A stretch of DNA of 64,000 nucleotides from Ganoderma boninense (lineage: Eukaryota > Basidiomycota > Agaricomycetes > Polyporales > Polyporaceae): assembly GCA_002900995.3 (NCBI GenBank), contig CM035309.1:1-64000 (forward strand), in the 5' to 3' direction. This document shows positions 34,527-45,754 of this stretch, piece by piece. The notes below the pieces were generated by a model. It ran no database searches, was not told where the DNA came from, and saw only the letters and a program-made list of their open reading frames with translations. A program made the position numbers and the translations under genes. The first letter of the stretch is position 1, and every line of letters begins with the position of its first letter.

Positions 34527-37089
34527 CTACTTCTTCGCCTCGCGGACTTCCCACTTCGCCTGCGGCGCGGGCACAAAGGAGCTCTGGTACTCGCCGAAGC
34601 CCTTGTGTGTACGGGCCTCCTCCCGCTTCTCGAGCGCACGAAGGATGGCGGTATCGCGGAGCACACGGGCGGACACCGTGTTGTACTCCTCGCGAATCGC
34701 GGCCACGTCGTGGTCGAGCGGGGTGCCGTGTACACCGCGGTTGCCAGGGGCCGGGTCCATCGTGTAGTTGGAAGGGAGAGAGTCGTCGTCAAGCTCGTCG
34801 ATGGACTGGATGGGCTCGCGCGGGGCAGTCGACCTGTGTGTGGCCTTCCGTTTGCTGGACCCTAAGGCTGAACGTAGGTCAATGATTTATACAGGTTGAC
34901 CTGGCTTGAACCTGTATATAAACCTGTAGGTTGTGACCTGTAGGTTGTAGGTACTTGTGCTATGAATCAGATATGAATCAGAATCAGCCATCTTGGAAAA
35001 AGTGATTTGGATTTGTAGGTTTAAATCTAGGTCACCTACAGGTTGATTCACATTTCAATAGCTAAAAATACTATATATTGAGGGTTTTGGTAGGTAATAT
35101 GTCTTTATATGGCTTAATTCTGTATCTATAAGCATATGTTGGGCATAGATAATGCTAATAACACTCAATACCAACCTAGAACCTTCAATAGAAGCTCTAA
35201 GACTACTATATTTGGTATTTAAATCAAATCAATGATTTGACCTGTGATTTACAGGTTTACAACCTATAGGTTGTAGGTCAAAAGTTGATTTGATTCATAC
35301 AGATCCCAATCAGACCTCTGAAAGTGACCAAACCTACAGGTTCAGATCCCAATCACCTACAGGTCAACCTACGTTCAGCCTTACTGGACCCGGACGCAGA
35401 CGAGCTAGCGGCCGCGCGCGAACTTGCGGGAGTGGTCATCTGCGGTGCAGATGAGCGACGCGGGCCCAGCGGCGTACTCGGACCTTGTTGCAACAGCTCG
35501 CGCGCGCGTGCAACCTTGTCAAAGTCCTCCTCGTCCGACGGGGGTGCGGAACGGGCGGCCGGAAGAGAGAAGTCCAGGTGGGCGATCAAGTCGGCGATGC
35601 TGACGTAGAAGCGATCGCGGGCCTCGGACGAGGAGCGATAGAGTGTCGGCGAGTTCGGCGTCGGCGGGTCGAAGTGTTCGAGTTGCGCGGCGAGGCGCGA
35701 TTCGTGGCCGGCCGCGAGCTGAAGGCCGACGCGTTTGTCCCGGCTGAGCACCTCCACTATGCACTCGATGCGGGTCCGCTCGCCTCGGGTGAGGTCGTTA
35801 GCGAAGGAGTACCCAGCGCCGTTGAACGCGGCCCACGCGCGGTTCACGTCGCAAATGACGCCGCTAACGCCTTGAAGGTAGTACGTGCAGCGCACCTTCC
35901 CCGTGAGGCAGGCCTGGCACCGAGGGTCGGAGGGGCTCGGGACGCAGGGCACCTGGCGACTACGGCACTTGTCGCATTTGCCGGGGAAACGGAAGGTGGG
36001 ACTCTTCTTCGAAATGCGCGTCAGCGCTTTGAACACAGCCGGCGAAGCGGATGCGGGAGCGTCGTCGGCCGGCTGAGGCTTGACGCGTTTGCGCGCGGGC
36101 GATACATCGCTCGCGGCGGCGGGGGTGGAAGAAGTGGCGGCGGGCGGCGCTGAACTCGTCTGCCGGAGAGCGGTGGGCGCGTTTGGATGACGACGCGCGC
36201 GCGGGGGATGAGAATACGGGGGCCGATACGGCTCGGCCGGAGAAGCGGGGGGTGTCGCGACGGGCGAAACGGGACGTGAATCGGCGGGAGGGGGTGGTCT
36301 GCGCGGCACGTCTAGCGGCGTAAAGGTCGGCGGCGGCGGTGGAAGGGGCTGCGGGGGTGGCTCATTCCCGATGTTGGTCCCGCCCAAGGTGATGGCGACC
36401 TCAAGGTCGTCCCGGTAGTAGGGGTTGTCGTCGAGGACGGCCACTAGGAAGGAAGGTCAGCAGGGCGCGCAGGAACGAGGTGGAGAGGACGTACCGGTCG
36501 CCCGGAAGTACGGCAACCAACTGCGAACCCACTGCTGTAGCGCTAGCAGTGTCGCGATCCGCTCGCCGACGACCTCATTCGCCTCGGCTTCGTCGTTGGT
36601 CGAGATGATCCCATCCGCGACGCGTCCGGCAAGCCCTTCCTGCAACTCCCTAAGGTCGGCGAGCTCCCTCTCGGCGTCGGCGATGGTCGTGTTTGCGTCG
36701 TTGAGGATGCGGGTGCGGGAGCGCCGGGAGTACGCGCGGAGGAACGCGTTGGACGCGCAGGGGTCGGGGTTGAACTCTCGAACGACCGTAAAGGCGCGTT
36801 CGAAGAGCGGGTCCGGAAGCATGAGCTTCGGGACGTCGAGCAAGAGGGCGAGGAACCGCTCTGCAAATTCGACGTAGGTGGCGGCGGGAGAGGGGCGCGG
36901 CTTGGCGAGGAGGTCGTCCACGAGCGCGGTAAGGTCGGCGAAGAGCTCGTCGAGGTCGTCGTCGTCGTCGTCGGGGGGCGGGTCGGACTCGTCGTCGTCG
37001 GGAGGCGGGCGGCGGAAATCGAGAGCGTGGTCGGTGATGAAGACGTCCCCAGGCATATCGTCGGTGTCGAATGCGGCGGTGGTGGGCAT
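34527..37089 (-). pseudogene. Zn2Cys6-like gene interrupted by a hAT-type MITE
   Basis: Exon 1 is 37089-36495, the intron is 36444-36494 (51 nt), and the second exon runs from 36443 to 34527 with a 521-bp insertion. The protein starts with an acidic segment (DDDESDPPPDDDDDD), followed by a helical region, a Pro/Ser-rich linker and CDKCRSRQVPCVP then DPRCQACLTGKVRC, a Cys pattern C-x2-C-x6-C-x8-C-x2-C-x6-C like fungal Zn2Cys6 DNA-binding clusters. The position is central rather than N-terminal, unlike most Zn2Cys6 regulators. Omitting the insertion and one 8-bp target duplication leaves a continuous frame of 661 codons, so the gene was intact until a recent insertion. The inserted copy stops inside the element. 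A retroelement-associated origin is possible. Confidence 0.7.
34863..35383. mobile_element. Non-autonomous hAT-type MITE, 521 bp
   Basis: Ends are 17-bp perfect terminal inverted repeats, TAAGGCTGAACGTAGGT and its complement, flanked by an 8-bp direct duplication CTGGACCC (34855-34862 and 35384-35391). An 8-bp duplication with a TA(A/G)GGCTG-like end is typical of hAT elements. The body is AT-rich, unlike the flanks, and full of subterminal copies of ACCTACAGGTT and AACCTGTAGGT on both strands. There is no coding capacity. Confidence 0.88.
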
Positions 37090-37215
37090 GGTGGGCGGGG
37101 ATGAAGGTGAGAAGAAAGAGCCGGCGGGCCGCCAGGCATGGCTATATACGCAGGCAGGCCAACTACAAGAACCCTAGGTACTTCGACGCGACCCTGCACC
37201 TCTCCGCTAGCGCTC

Positions 37216-37439
37216 GACGTCGCACCGCCACCCGACGCGCGCTCCTCCTAGTCGGGCAACTTCATTTCCTGTGTCGGCACAGTAGGCGCTACGAGCTCCG
37301 TGGCGCCGAGGCGTTTATTCGACGTCAGACGTCGCACCGCCACCCGACGCGCGCTCCTCCTAGTCCGGCAACTGCATTTCCTGTGTCGGCACAGTAGGCG
37401 CTACGAGCTCCGTGGCGCCGAGGCGTTTATTCGACGTCG
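37216..37439. repeat. 112-bp tandem duplication upstream of the Zn2Cys6-like gene
   Basis: 37216-37327 and 37328-37439 are near-identical, each starting GACGTCGCACCGCCACCCGA and ending in GGCGTTTATTCGACGTC. They sit about 130 bp upstream of the minus-strand start at 37089, so both copies may be promoter sequence. Confidence 0.88.
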
Positions 37440-37820
37440 CGAGGCTCGGTGCCGTTGGGCACGCTCGTCAAAGGGGCCGCGGCTTCTTGCGACACCGCCT
37501 GTTCACGCTCGACTCGTCTGCGTCGCGCGAAGAGTCCCCGCCTGGCGTGCGCGCTTCGGTCGCTTCCGCTGGGGCTCTCGACGACGACTCCGCTGGACAG
37601 GGACTTGCGCGGGTTCGTTTTCGGCGCGCGTGCCTCCGTGGACGGTGCGTCGCCAGTCGCGCTGAATGGCGCATAACTCGAGCGGGGTCGCGTGGTTTTC
37701 TTCAAGAAGGCGGAAGTTGATTCGGTACGTTGAACGCGGTGCGGACACGGAACACCATCTCTTTGGCGTTCGCCAGGCCCTCGCGCGTCATTTCGTTACG
37801 ATACCGGTCAATGAGGACAC
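37427..37820 (-). pseudogene. Possible coding fragment, family unknown
   Basis: Minus-strand frames include MTREGLANAKEMVFRVRTAF (about 37800-37740) and, in another frame, a basic tail ending NGTEPRDVE (37427). The frames cannot be joined without an indel. It may be a relic of a gag-like or hypothetical gene. Confidence 0.3.
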
Positions 37821-37847
37821 GCGCGTGGTGCGCCTACTCTTTCTCGA

Positions 37848-37945
37848 TGTACTGTTTGAAATTGAATGTGGTACCTCCAGTTCAATCTGTGCCCAAAATG
37901 CATCCAGGCAAGCATTGCAAAAATGCAATCCACATGAGGACTCAT
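37848..37945. repeat. Dispersed about 110-bp repeat, copy 2
   Basis: Matches 31516-31625 in the same orientation, from TGTACTGTTTGAAATTGA to GCAATCCACATGAGGA. Flanks differ, so it is an inserted or duplicated segment. Confidence 0.75.
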
Positions 37946-38097
37946 TCCTGACACGCTGTAGAAACAATACAAAAACTCGCTTTGTTGCACGGTCGTATTC
38001 AAGCAAGGGCAAGTACAGACAAGAGCTGACACAGTTATTCACTACACGGACATATCCTACACATAACGCCACAGAACATAACACCGCAGATATCAGG

Positions 38098-39135
38098 TCA
38101 CAACGTCATACTGCAACGGGGGCAATCTCCGACCATCTCGGCGTCAGCATTCTGAGTCTTCGCTACAATGTACATCACCAACCCGTTACGCAAGAAATCT
38201 GCGTGCTGCACAACCGGCGTGAGCGATCGCAGGTGAGTTTCGAAGTGGGGCAGGGGCTGGTTGTCCGGAAGGCGGTGGCGTTGGCGACGCAGCATAAACA
38301 AGACAGATTCCAAGCTGAACAGTTCGTGGTGATACATTGTGTCGTGACGCGGGCCACGTGAAATGGGAGTGTTGATCGCATGCTCCCAGAACTGGAATTG
38401 TTCCTCATTGACATGAGGGTCGTCGTCGTGGGCCTCGTCATCGGCGAACACGGGGAGGTCGCTCGCAGGGCGGAGCTCGTTCAGGCAACCGAGGTGGAAC
38501 CAGCGCGAGCAGTTCTCGCAGAAACGCATGGTGTGGACGTGGGGGGCATAAAGTCTCTCCAACTGGCACTCTGACATGCAGTAACGGGGAGGCGCCTGGT
38601 GACAGACGAAATTACTCACAACACACCACGACATGCGGGCCCGCCATGGAATACACACCTCATGAGCGACCCACAACGGCGGGTTTGGGCCCCGGAGCCG
38701 AAGATCCAACTGAAGATCGGTGCGAGTGTAGAGCTGACGAGGAAAAGTAGGGGGAAAAGATGCCTTGTTCCACTCCAGCAAAGCCACAGAAGCAACGTCC
38801 TCCACGCGATTCTGCCAGACGTACGAAACTTGGGATGTCCTCACGTATTCGGCGGTGTTACGGAGCTGGCGCAAGAGGGCCGCCGTCGCAGACTCTGAGC
38901 GAGCAACGTTGACATCGCGCAGAACGTTTGCAGCGCATAAGTAGTCCTCGCAGCGAAAGACAACCTATCAAGACCAGAGTGAGCATCAGGGGGTGTGCAA
39001 AGGTGAAGAACAAGTAAGCGCACCAAGGACGAATGCTTCGGAGCACGAATGCCCGTTACACGCTTGACCTGAAATCCCGCACCGCCGCTGGCACGGGCCT
39101 CGTCGGGAGACGAATCCTCTGGGACAACCCACAAG
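38098..39135 (-). CDS. BAH-PHD-like protein (5' end not resolved)
   Basis: Minus-strand exons 39135-39024 (LWVVPEDSSPDEARASGG) and 38964 downward (VVFRCEDYLCAANVLRD), separated by a 59-nt intron, lead in frame into the 38874-38098 region. FPPTFPRQLYTRTDLQLDLR and WVAHEV align with FPPLFPRQPFSRLDVSIR and WIAAEV of the arm copies. Then come CHQAPPRYCMSEC and FCENCSRWFHLGCL, a PHD-type Cys/His series, and the ending GDCPRCSMTL. The upstream part resembles a BAH fold, whose known role is reading histone marks. It is the most diverged family member here. The acidic DDEAHDDD insert is unique to it. Confidence 0.55.
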
Positions 39136-39561
39136 CTAGAAAAGAAAATTGTTACTGTGGAATCCACAACATGTCGAAGAAGGGGACCCACAATATGTTG
39201 ACAGATGCAGGGAGCGGAGCTGAGTCGCGCGTCACTACATGAATACCTGAGTGAGAGCTCACAGGAAAGATGGAGAGACGAACAGAAAGCAGTTTCGCGT
39301 GCAACGCCGCGTTCATAGTGCTCGCGCAATCCTATCCATGGTCCGCCGCTAACTTTCCAAGCGAGGCGGCGAAAGGGTTCACTCATGGCGAGATGAGAGG
39401 GGCGGATGGCGGACGGAGAGTTTGAACGCAAGGGTCCAGGGGGATACTCGAGAGAGGGGGGATCGATATCCGGTTCGAACAGACAGGAGATGGACGAGAG
39501 GGTGAGAGGCGGGGGATGTGAGTGGGGACCGGGACCCTGCAGACGGTAATCTAGGTTCTGC
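39136..39561. other. Region upstream of the BAH-PHD-like gene
   Basis: Presumably its 5' exons, leader and promoter on the minus strand. No confident start was found. Confidence 0.35.
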
Positions 39562-40021
39562 GAGAAGCAAAAACCCCGAGAACCCCACATGAGGACGCCG
39601 CAGCACCAGACCATCAGGATGTAGCAATTAACCTCTCGGAGTCGCAGCCCAGAGAACTTCGACACACCCACTCCACAACTGGGTTAGCGGAACTGATTGC
39701 GTCCATGGAGAAAAGAGCTCGTCCGCGCGCGAACGACGTATTGAGCAGTCCGCGCACGGACGACCTACGAAGCTGTCTGAGCGTGGAACACCGGTCGCGG
39801 TCTGCGGACGACACTGTAAAGTGTCCGCACGCAGAACAGAGGTTGCAGTGTGAGGACGCGGTGTGAAGGTGTCTGAGAGCAACACTCAAGGCCCCCTGCT
39901 TCGGCTGGGAACGCACCCCAAAACAGAAGCTGTCGTGCTACATTCATGCGTAAAGGCGTCAAGCCCCGGCGTAGGAAGGCCCCCTGCCTATTCTCGTATT
40001 CGCGCGTAAGCACGGTCCGTG

Positions 40022-40430
40022 CATCCGCGCGGAGACACCTTGCGTTCATCCGCGCGCAGGCACGATCCGCTCATTCGCGCGCAGGCACGGTCCGCTCATT
40101 CGCGCGCAGGCACGGTCCGCTCATTCGCGCGCAGGCACGGTCCATTCATCCGCGCGCAGGCACGGTCCGCTCATTCGCGCGTAAGCACGGTCCGTGCATC
40201 CGCGCGGAGACACCTTGCGTTCATCCGCGCGGATGCATGGTGCGTTCGTGCGCGCAGAGACACCTTGCATTCATCCGCGAGGATGCATGGGGCGTTCATT
40301 CGCGCGCATGCATGGCCCGTGGACCGACAAGCAGGCACCATGCGTTCATTCGCGCAGAGGCATGATGCGTTCGTTCGCGGAGAGGCACCGTCTGCTCATC
40401 CCCGCGAAGGTATGGTGCATTTCCGCGCGG
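40022..40430. repeat. 25-bp CG-rich minisatellite (left arm)
   Basis: Units of the type CGCGCGCAGGCACGGTCCGCTCATT recur at 25 bp (for example 40101 and 40126), later changing to CGCGCGGAGACACC-TTGCGTTCATC and GATGCATGGTGCGTTC variants. Core and pitch resemble the type-2 arrays near module 2. The right-arm counterpart is 47790-48200. Confidence 0.88.
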
Positions 40431-40688
40431 CGAGTGTAAACTAGTCCTTGCGAGTACTCGGTCGCCCGCGTGGGCAACAGAACTGAGGACGGCATACCAT
40501 TTGGAAAGCGCAGGCCGCATTCGCCATGGGCAACGACCAGGGTCCCTAGGCTGTGTTCCCGCTACCACAGTTCCTTGTACGCATGTCTCATTCGCCTATG
40601 CTTTATTCGCTGTACCGACGACCTACATTACTTCGTTCTCATCGTGCCAACCTGGCTCTAGACTTGATTCAGCTCCTAGTGCACGGGG

Positions 40689-42418
40689 CTAGATCCATGC
40701 GCTGCAGTTCCCTCCCACACACTTGTAGATCTCCTGTTTGCCCGCATTGTCTGCGGCCGCCTTCACTTCGCGCGCAAGTTGGTCGACAACGTTCGTGGGC
40801 CAGTCTTCCTTCTCGAGCACTTGCTGAAGCGCTTGACTGAACGACGGTACGCCGCGGTCGGTAGTGCGACTGAACGACGCTCCTTTTTCACGGAGTGCCT
40901 CGATGATCGTCTCGAGTGAGAATGGGACCCCGGTCGTTAGGTAGCCACGTCCAGTGCGGGGTCGTCTCGCAAGCCGGAGCTTGTTGATTCCGTCCCAGCG
41001 TTTCCAATCCTGTGAGAATCTTGCAGTTCGCTCGTCGGGTTTGAAGACTGCGCTAGTCAACCGACCTTGCCCCAGGCATTCGAGATGGTACCATCGCTGG
41101 CACATGCCTCCACACCATCGCATCTCGTCTTTATGTGGTGTGTATTGCCCCTGCTTGAGGCAGTCAGGGCTGCAGAATAGGTATGGTTCCTGTGGACGTT
41201 GCAGCTGTTGTTCTCATAGCTCGCTGGGTTTCCGGCTCACCTCTGCGGCGATCCAAACGCGACTCCGCGCTTCATCTTTGCGCCGAATAGATACGTCTAG
41301 TCGCGAAAACGGTTGACGAGGGAACAGGGGGGGAAAGGACACGCCATCGGGTGCCATATGCGCGATGAGAGCGAGGTCCTCAATGCGGCACCCGGCGAAG
41401 TAACATGTGCGACCTGTTAACACGAGTTCGTCGGCGTCGCCAAGTCCCTCCAGGACGATCGCCGTCGCGGCATCGTCTTCGTCGAACTTCAGGTTTGCTT
41501 TTAGGTCCTTCGCGCGCGTATACTCCAATGCTTTATACACAAACTGACCATTCATGAGCGTCTGCGCGGCGTGTAAATCTGTACACTTACTTGTTCTCTA
41601 TCCTCGTGCCACACCACGGATTCGACAAGTCGGGCTTCCATTCGATCCAGCTGATAACGGCGCGCGTTTGCAGGTTTCATGTTAACCGGGACAACCCAAA
41701 CACTGAACAGCCGTTAGTTCAGGAGAAAACTTGGCTAGTTCGAACTCACAAGTTAGTCGGGTATACATTCTCGGCATTTTGGCCTTCGTCGACTGCATGA
41801 CCGTGAGCGTAACGCAACGCTGGGGACCACTGTTGAACTTACTTATGCCGAACTGTTTGTCTTCCCCCGCAGCGAAGTCATCTTCGCCCGCGAACCATGC
41901 GGCTTCGTTGCTGGGCACATATGCGGCCCGACGTGCGCGAGAGGGCGGCATCCCGCACACTACGTCAGGGAGCCGTGAACGCGGACGTCCGGCTGCTGCT
42001 GTGTAACTGCAAAATACGGGTGAGCAGAGTCAGATGCCGTAGACCGGAAACGAGGTATATCCGGCGATAGCACGAGAACCGTCGTACTTGCGTGCTGGAT
42101 CTTACAAGGCTTCCAACAAGGCGTCTGCGCGCCGCACCTCTTTGTGACCGCAGGAAGCATAGTCACGCGCCATCAACGACAAACGCTCTTGTGCGCGTTG
42201 AACGCACGTTCTTTCCAGTCAGGAAACAACAGGATCTGCCGCCACATTGCGAAATGCTGGAATGCACTCACCGGGTGTATGTCCGACAGTAGCGATCCTG
42301 CTCTCGCGAAGGCGCTCTTCGTTTTCGATGCTGCGGTAGCGGACACTCGGGGGGTTGGGTCTTTGTCGGAGGGTTGATATGTTGCGTGGTGCACGTTCCG
42401 GTCCAGAAGAGACAGAAA
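40689..42418 (-). CDS. BAH-PHD-like gene, left-arm copy (multi-exon, approximate)
   Basis: The last exon block 41123-40689 begins at MRWCGGMCQRWYHLECLGQG and ends YKCVGGNCSAWI. In the genome it continues upstream in frame with CSCKRPQKPYLFCSPDCLKQ, giving a PHD-like Cys4-His-Cys series. The exon at 41555-41214 encodes QFVYKALEYTRAKDLKANLK, DELVLTGRTCYF and VWIAAEVSRK, BAH-like. Further upstream are VVWHEDREQ and smaller exons to about 42418; their joins are not resolved. Frames here are intact where the right-arm copy has single-base indels, so this is the better candidate for a working gene. A chromatin-reader role follows from the domain type and is not shown. Confidence 0.5.
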
Positions 42419-43054
42419 GAGTCACGACGAGGAACGAGGCGTCAGAACAGGGTAAGATGTAGTGACAGTTGGAGATGCAGCATGAGAGGAAGAGAAGTCG
42501 ACGTCGCAGGTCACGATACTTCCTACCTCGATTGGGCGCTCTTCCACGGACGTGGCTGTGTCCGGCCCATTTCCAACTACGTCGGCGCTGTCATCTGTTC
42601 CTTAGCCATACGCCGTCGCCCCAGTCGTGGACACTCGATCGCGACCGGTCGTGTCTGGCATTCTCGCACCGTCGATCGACGCCTCTGGCCACGTCCAGCT
42701 CCCTCGTCCCCCCTGTGCCGCTCCGTGGTACACTCAACACGTCTTCTCTCGATGTCGCAAGGCCAGTGCTCTCGTCCCCCGATCGTGCCGCTGCAACTCC
42801 GTCCTTGTCCGCGCACGGGGTACCGCCTTGTCCGCGCACGGGGTATCGCCTCGTGCGCGAACGGCTTACGCTTGGCCGTTCGAGCACGACCTTTCCCCTT
42901 AGTCGCTCATATGGTGTCCGTTCATCCGCGGAAGTCGCGCTCGATCGTCCGCGCATCGCGTGTCCGCCTGTTGGCGTAAGTCAGTGTCCGTCGCCCGTTC
43001 ATGGCATGTCCCCTCATCCGCTCACACAGGGTCTATTCATCCGCGCACAGTTGT
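42419..43054. other. Left-arm sequence inside the gene, CG-rich repeats near the gap
   Basis: Contains scattered TCCGCGCAC-like repeats (42800-43050) and open frames in several phases caused by low stop density. No gene recognised. Confidence 0.4.
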
Positions 43055-43154
43055 NNNNNNNNNNNNNNNNNNNNNNNNNNNNNNNNNNNNNNNNNNNNNN
43101 NNNNNNNNNNNNNNNNNNNNNNNNNNNNNNNNNNNNNNNNNNNNNNNNNNNNNN
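43055..43154. other. Scaffold gap, 100 N
   Basis: Exactly 100 undetermined bases at the junction between the left inverted-repeat arm and the central Penelope-like fragment. The true distance is unknown. Confidence 0.99.
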
Positions 43155-43173
43155 AGACACGGAATTACTAATG

Positions 43174-43243
43174 GCAGCCCTGATGAGCCTCTATAAAGGC
43201 GAAACAGGCTGCGGTAGGAAGATCCCTACCGCCTGTCGGCTGC
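43174..43243 (+). ncRNA. Hammerhead ribozyme 1 (type I)
   Basis: Stem I is GCAGCC (43174-43179) with GGCTGC (43238-43243). The core CTGATGA is at 43180-43186. Stem II is GCCT/AGGC closing the loop CTATAA. GAAA is at 43201-43204. Stem III starts CAG and returns CTG, with an outer helix GCGGTAGG/CCTACCGC. The GTC cleavage triplet ends at 43237. All invariant core bases are present. Confidence 0.92.
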
Positions 43244-43294
43244 TTCGCCTTAGTCGCGCTCACGCTCGCTCGCTTCGCTCGCGTTCGCGCTCCT

Positions 43295-43324
43295 CCCTAA
43301 CCCTAACCCTAACCCTAACCCTAC
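43295..43324. repeat. Interstitial telomeric repeat (CCCTAA)4-5
   Basis: Four perfect CCCTAA units and a partial one directly after the ribozyme tail and before the pLTR start ACCCGCCCCAACGC. Confidence 0.93.
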
Positions 43325-43728
43325 CCGCCCCAACGCTAAGTACGTTGAGGAGGTACGGCGCTTAATCAGCACGTGCCTCATCAGGTGAGTGTTGTATCAC
43401 GTGGGGTCTGGTAGTCACATGCTACGTCACGTGCCCAAGAAGAGGCACGTGAACACGCGCGTCGCGAACGTGACTCATCACATGACCCACTGGCGATACG
43501 GGCGCTCGGCTACCGCCGAGCGAAGGCGCCAGATGGTCAGGTGATGTGGACTCGGGCCGAAGTAGTCAGACTGCTGATCTCGTTGCCTTCGCAACTCGGC
43601 AGTTGGCTCCGCCCGTCCGGCAACGGACGACGGCGTCGGGATTCCGTCATTGTTGATGACCATGTCCGATCGGAGGTTTAGTCACCTCCTCACGTGTCGG
43701 ATACGGGATAGACACGGAATTACTAATG

Positions 43729-43798
43729 GCAGCCCTGATGAGCCTCTATAAAGGCGAAACAGGCTGCGGTAGGAAGATCCCTACCGCCTGTCGGCTGC
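43729..43798 (+). ncRNA. Hammerhead ribozyme 2 (type I)
   Basis: Identical layout to ribozyme 1: GCAGCC/GGCTGC stem I, CTGATGA core, GAAA, and GTC with predicted cleavage after 43792. Confidence 0.92.
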
Positions 43799-43863
43799 TT
43801 CGCCTTAGTCGCGCTCACGCTCGCTTCGCTCGCGTTCGCGCTCCTCCCTAACCCTAACCCCAA

Positions 43864-44352
43864 TTCTGCAGTGCCACCTGCGCCAAGGAAGGGCAATACA
43901 CCCCCCACGAAGACGAGATGCGCTGGTGCGATGGAGCGTGCCAGCGTTGGTATCACGTTGACTGCCTCGGAGAAGCACACTGCAGCGGCAGCGTCTTCAA
44001 GCGCGACCCCAAAACCGCCCGGTTCTCCAAGGATTGGAAACGGTGGGAAGCAGTCTACAAACTTCGTGTAGCCCGAACTCCCCGTGGAGGAGACGGATAC
44101 CACGACCAGTGCGTGCCCTTCTCCCTTGAGAAGGTGATCTCAGCACTTCGCGTGAAGGGCGGCGCGTTCCGCCCCACCACGGACTGCGCAACACCCAGCT
44201 TCAGCCACGCACTGGCTGAAGTCGTGGAGGAGGAGAACTGGCCGCCCGAGTGCGCCCAGCAACTAGTTGGCGACGTGAAGGCTGCGTTGGACCACGTCGC
44301 GCGGCAGAAGATTTACAGATGTGTCGCAGACGGCTGCAACGAGTGGATCTAG
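43864..44352 (+). pseudogene. BAH-PHD-like gene truncated at a telomeric repeat
   Basis: Reading starts abruptly as FCSATCAKEGQYTPHEDEMR two bases after the CCCTAACCCC tract. It continues WCDGACQRWYHVDCLGEAHC and then a helical C-terminal region to YRCVADGCNEWI and a stop. The family normally begins well upstream (BAH-like part, first Cys pair), so the 5' half is missing at the telomeric junction. It differs from the arm copies at many residues, so it is a separate paralogue rather than a third arm. No start codon or promoter of its own is evident. Confidence 0.75.
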
Positions 44353-45125
44353 GGCGGCATGGCGTTCAAGGGCAGGATTCAGTTGCGCTATCATCCTCGT
44401 AGCAAAACGATGCTAAAGTGCTTTGGTGAAGCATCGTTAAGTACGTACGATGTAATAAAAACGCGCTACGCAGAAAATAACGGAACACACTCTGGAATCC
44501 GCACAATATGGCGGTAACAGCACGTAAGGGAGGGAGCATAGGGATAATAAACCGCAATTGATTGGGCGAGGACGATACACCTGAACTGGCGAACGAGGCG
44601 ATTCGTTTGAGCAAGTGAGGACATGGCAGGACCTTATAAGACCTGAGGACAGAACTGGCGGAAACGGACAACGAAGCTGGGCGCGCACGAGGGACCACAC
44701 CGTGCGCGCACGACGGAGCGAGATCCTACCTGGGCGCGCACGAGGGACCACACCGTACGCGCACGACCGAGCCGCACTCGTACCTGAGATGCATCCGAAG
44801 TCGCATGAATGACACAGGGAACGGTGCGGATCAGCGGACACAGCTTGCGCGGATGAGCCGATAAGCCGTGCGCGGATGAAAGAAAACTCTGCGGGCGCAT
44901 GAGCGAACATGCTACGCGAGGGCGAGCGACCGGGAAACGGGCTCAGAAGGGAGCGGGTGCCGCGCGCATAGGCGGATACACCGTGGACGGGCGACTGAAA
45001 CTGACACGCACGGACGCGGGTACATGTCCTGTGTTCACAATGGACCGGCCCGTGGTCGAACGTCTGAGCGGGACATGCACGGAGCACGGCTGGAAGACGG
45101 ACGGGAAAGGTGAGCGGATGAGCAC
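44353..45125. other. Centre of the inverted repeat, no recognised gene
   Basis: Contains CG-rich repeats at 44680-44770 (GGGCGCGCACGAGGGACCAC units) and scattered GCGCGGATGA copies. The long minus-strand open frame over it is low-complexity. Confidence 0.45.
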
Positions 45126-45754
45126 ACAAGCTGTGCGCGGATGAATAGACCCTGTGTGAGCGGATGAGGGGACATGCCATGAACGGGCGACGGACACTGA
45201 CTTACGCCAACAGGCAGACACGCGATGCGCGGACGATCGAGCGCGACTTCCGCGGATGAACGGACACCATATGAGCGACTAAGGGGAAAGGTCGTGCTCG
45301 AACGGCCAAGCGTAAGCCGTTCGCGCACGAGGCGATACCCCGTGCGCGGACAAGGCGGTACCCCGTGCGCGGACAAGGACGGAGTTGCAGCGGCACGATC
45401 GGGGGACGAGAGCACTGGCCTTGCGACATCGAGAGAAGACGTGTTGAGTGTACCACGGAGCGGCACAGGGGGGACGAGGGAGCTGGACGTGGCCAGAGGC
45501 GTCGATCGACGGTGCGAGAATGCCAGACACGACCGGTCGCGATCGAGTGTCACGACTGGGGCGACGGCGTATGGCTAAGGAACAGATGACAGCGCCGACG
45601 TAGTTGGAAATGGGCCGGACACAGCCACGTCCGTGGAAGAGCGCCCAATCGAGGTAGGAAGTATCGCGACCTGCGACGTCGACTTCTCTTCCTCTCATGC
45701 TGCATCTCCAACTGTCACTACATCTTACCCTGTTCTGACGCCTCGTCCCTCGTC

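Larger units (their letters stand above)
39562..43054 (+). repeat. Left arm of a large inverted repeat
   Basis: This 3.49-kb segment is the reverse complement of about 45126-48634 with high identity. The outer edge is sharp: GAGAAGCAAAAACC at 39562 matches the complement ending at 48634, and the flanks then differ. The inner edge is cut by the scaffold gap. It contains a BAH-PHD-like gene and a 25-bp CG-rich array. Confidence 0.9.
43155..43861 (+). mobile_element. Penelope-like element pLTR fragment (Coprina type)
   Basis: From the gap: a hammerhead ribozyme with its GC-rich tail, a CCCTAA tract (43295-43324), a complete pLTR (about 43325-43860) ending in a second ribozyme and tail, then a second CCCTAA tract (43846-43861). 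No reverse transcriptase is present, so this is a solo pLTR or heavily 5'-truncated insertion. It joins a BAH-PHD gene in mid-exon. Confidence 0.85.
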
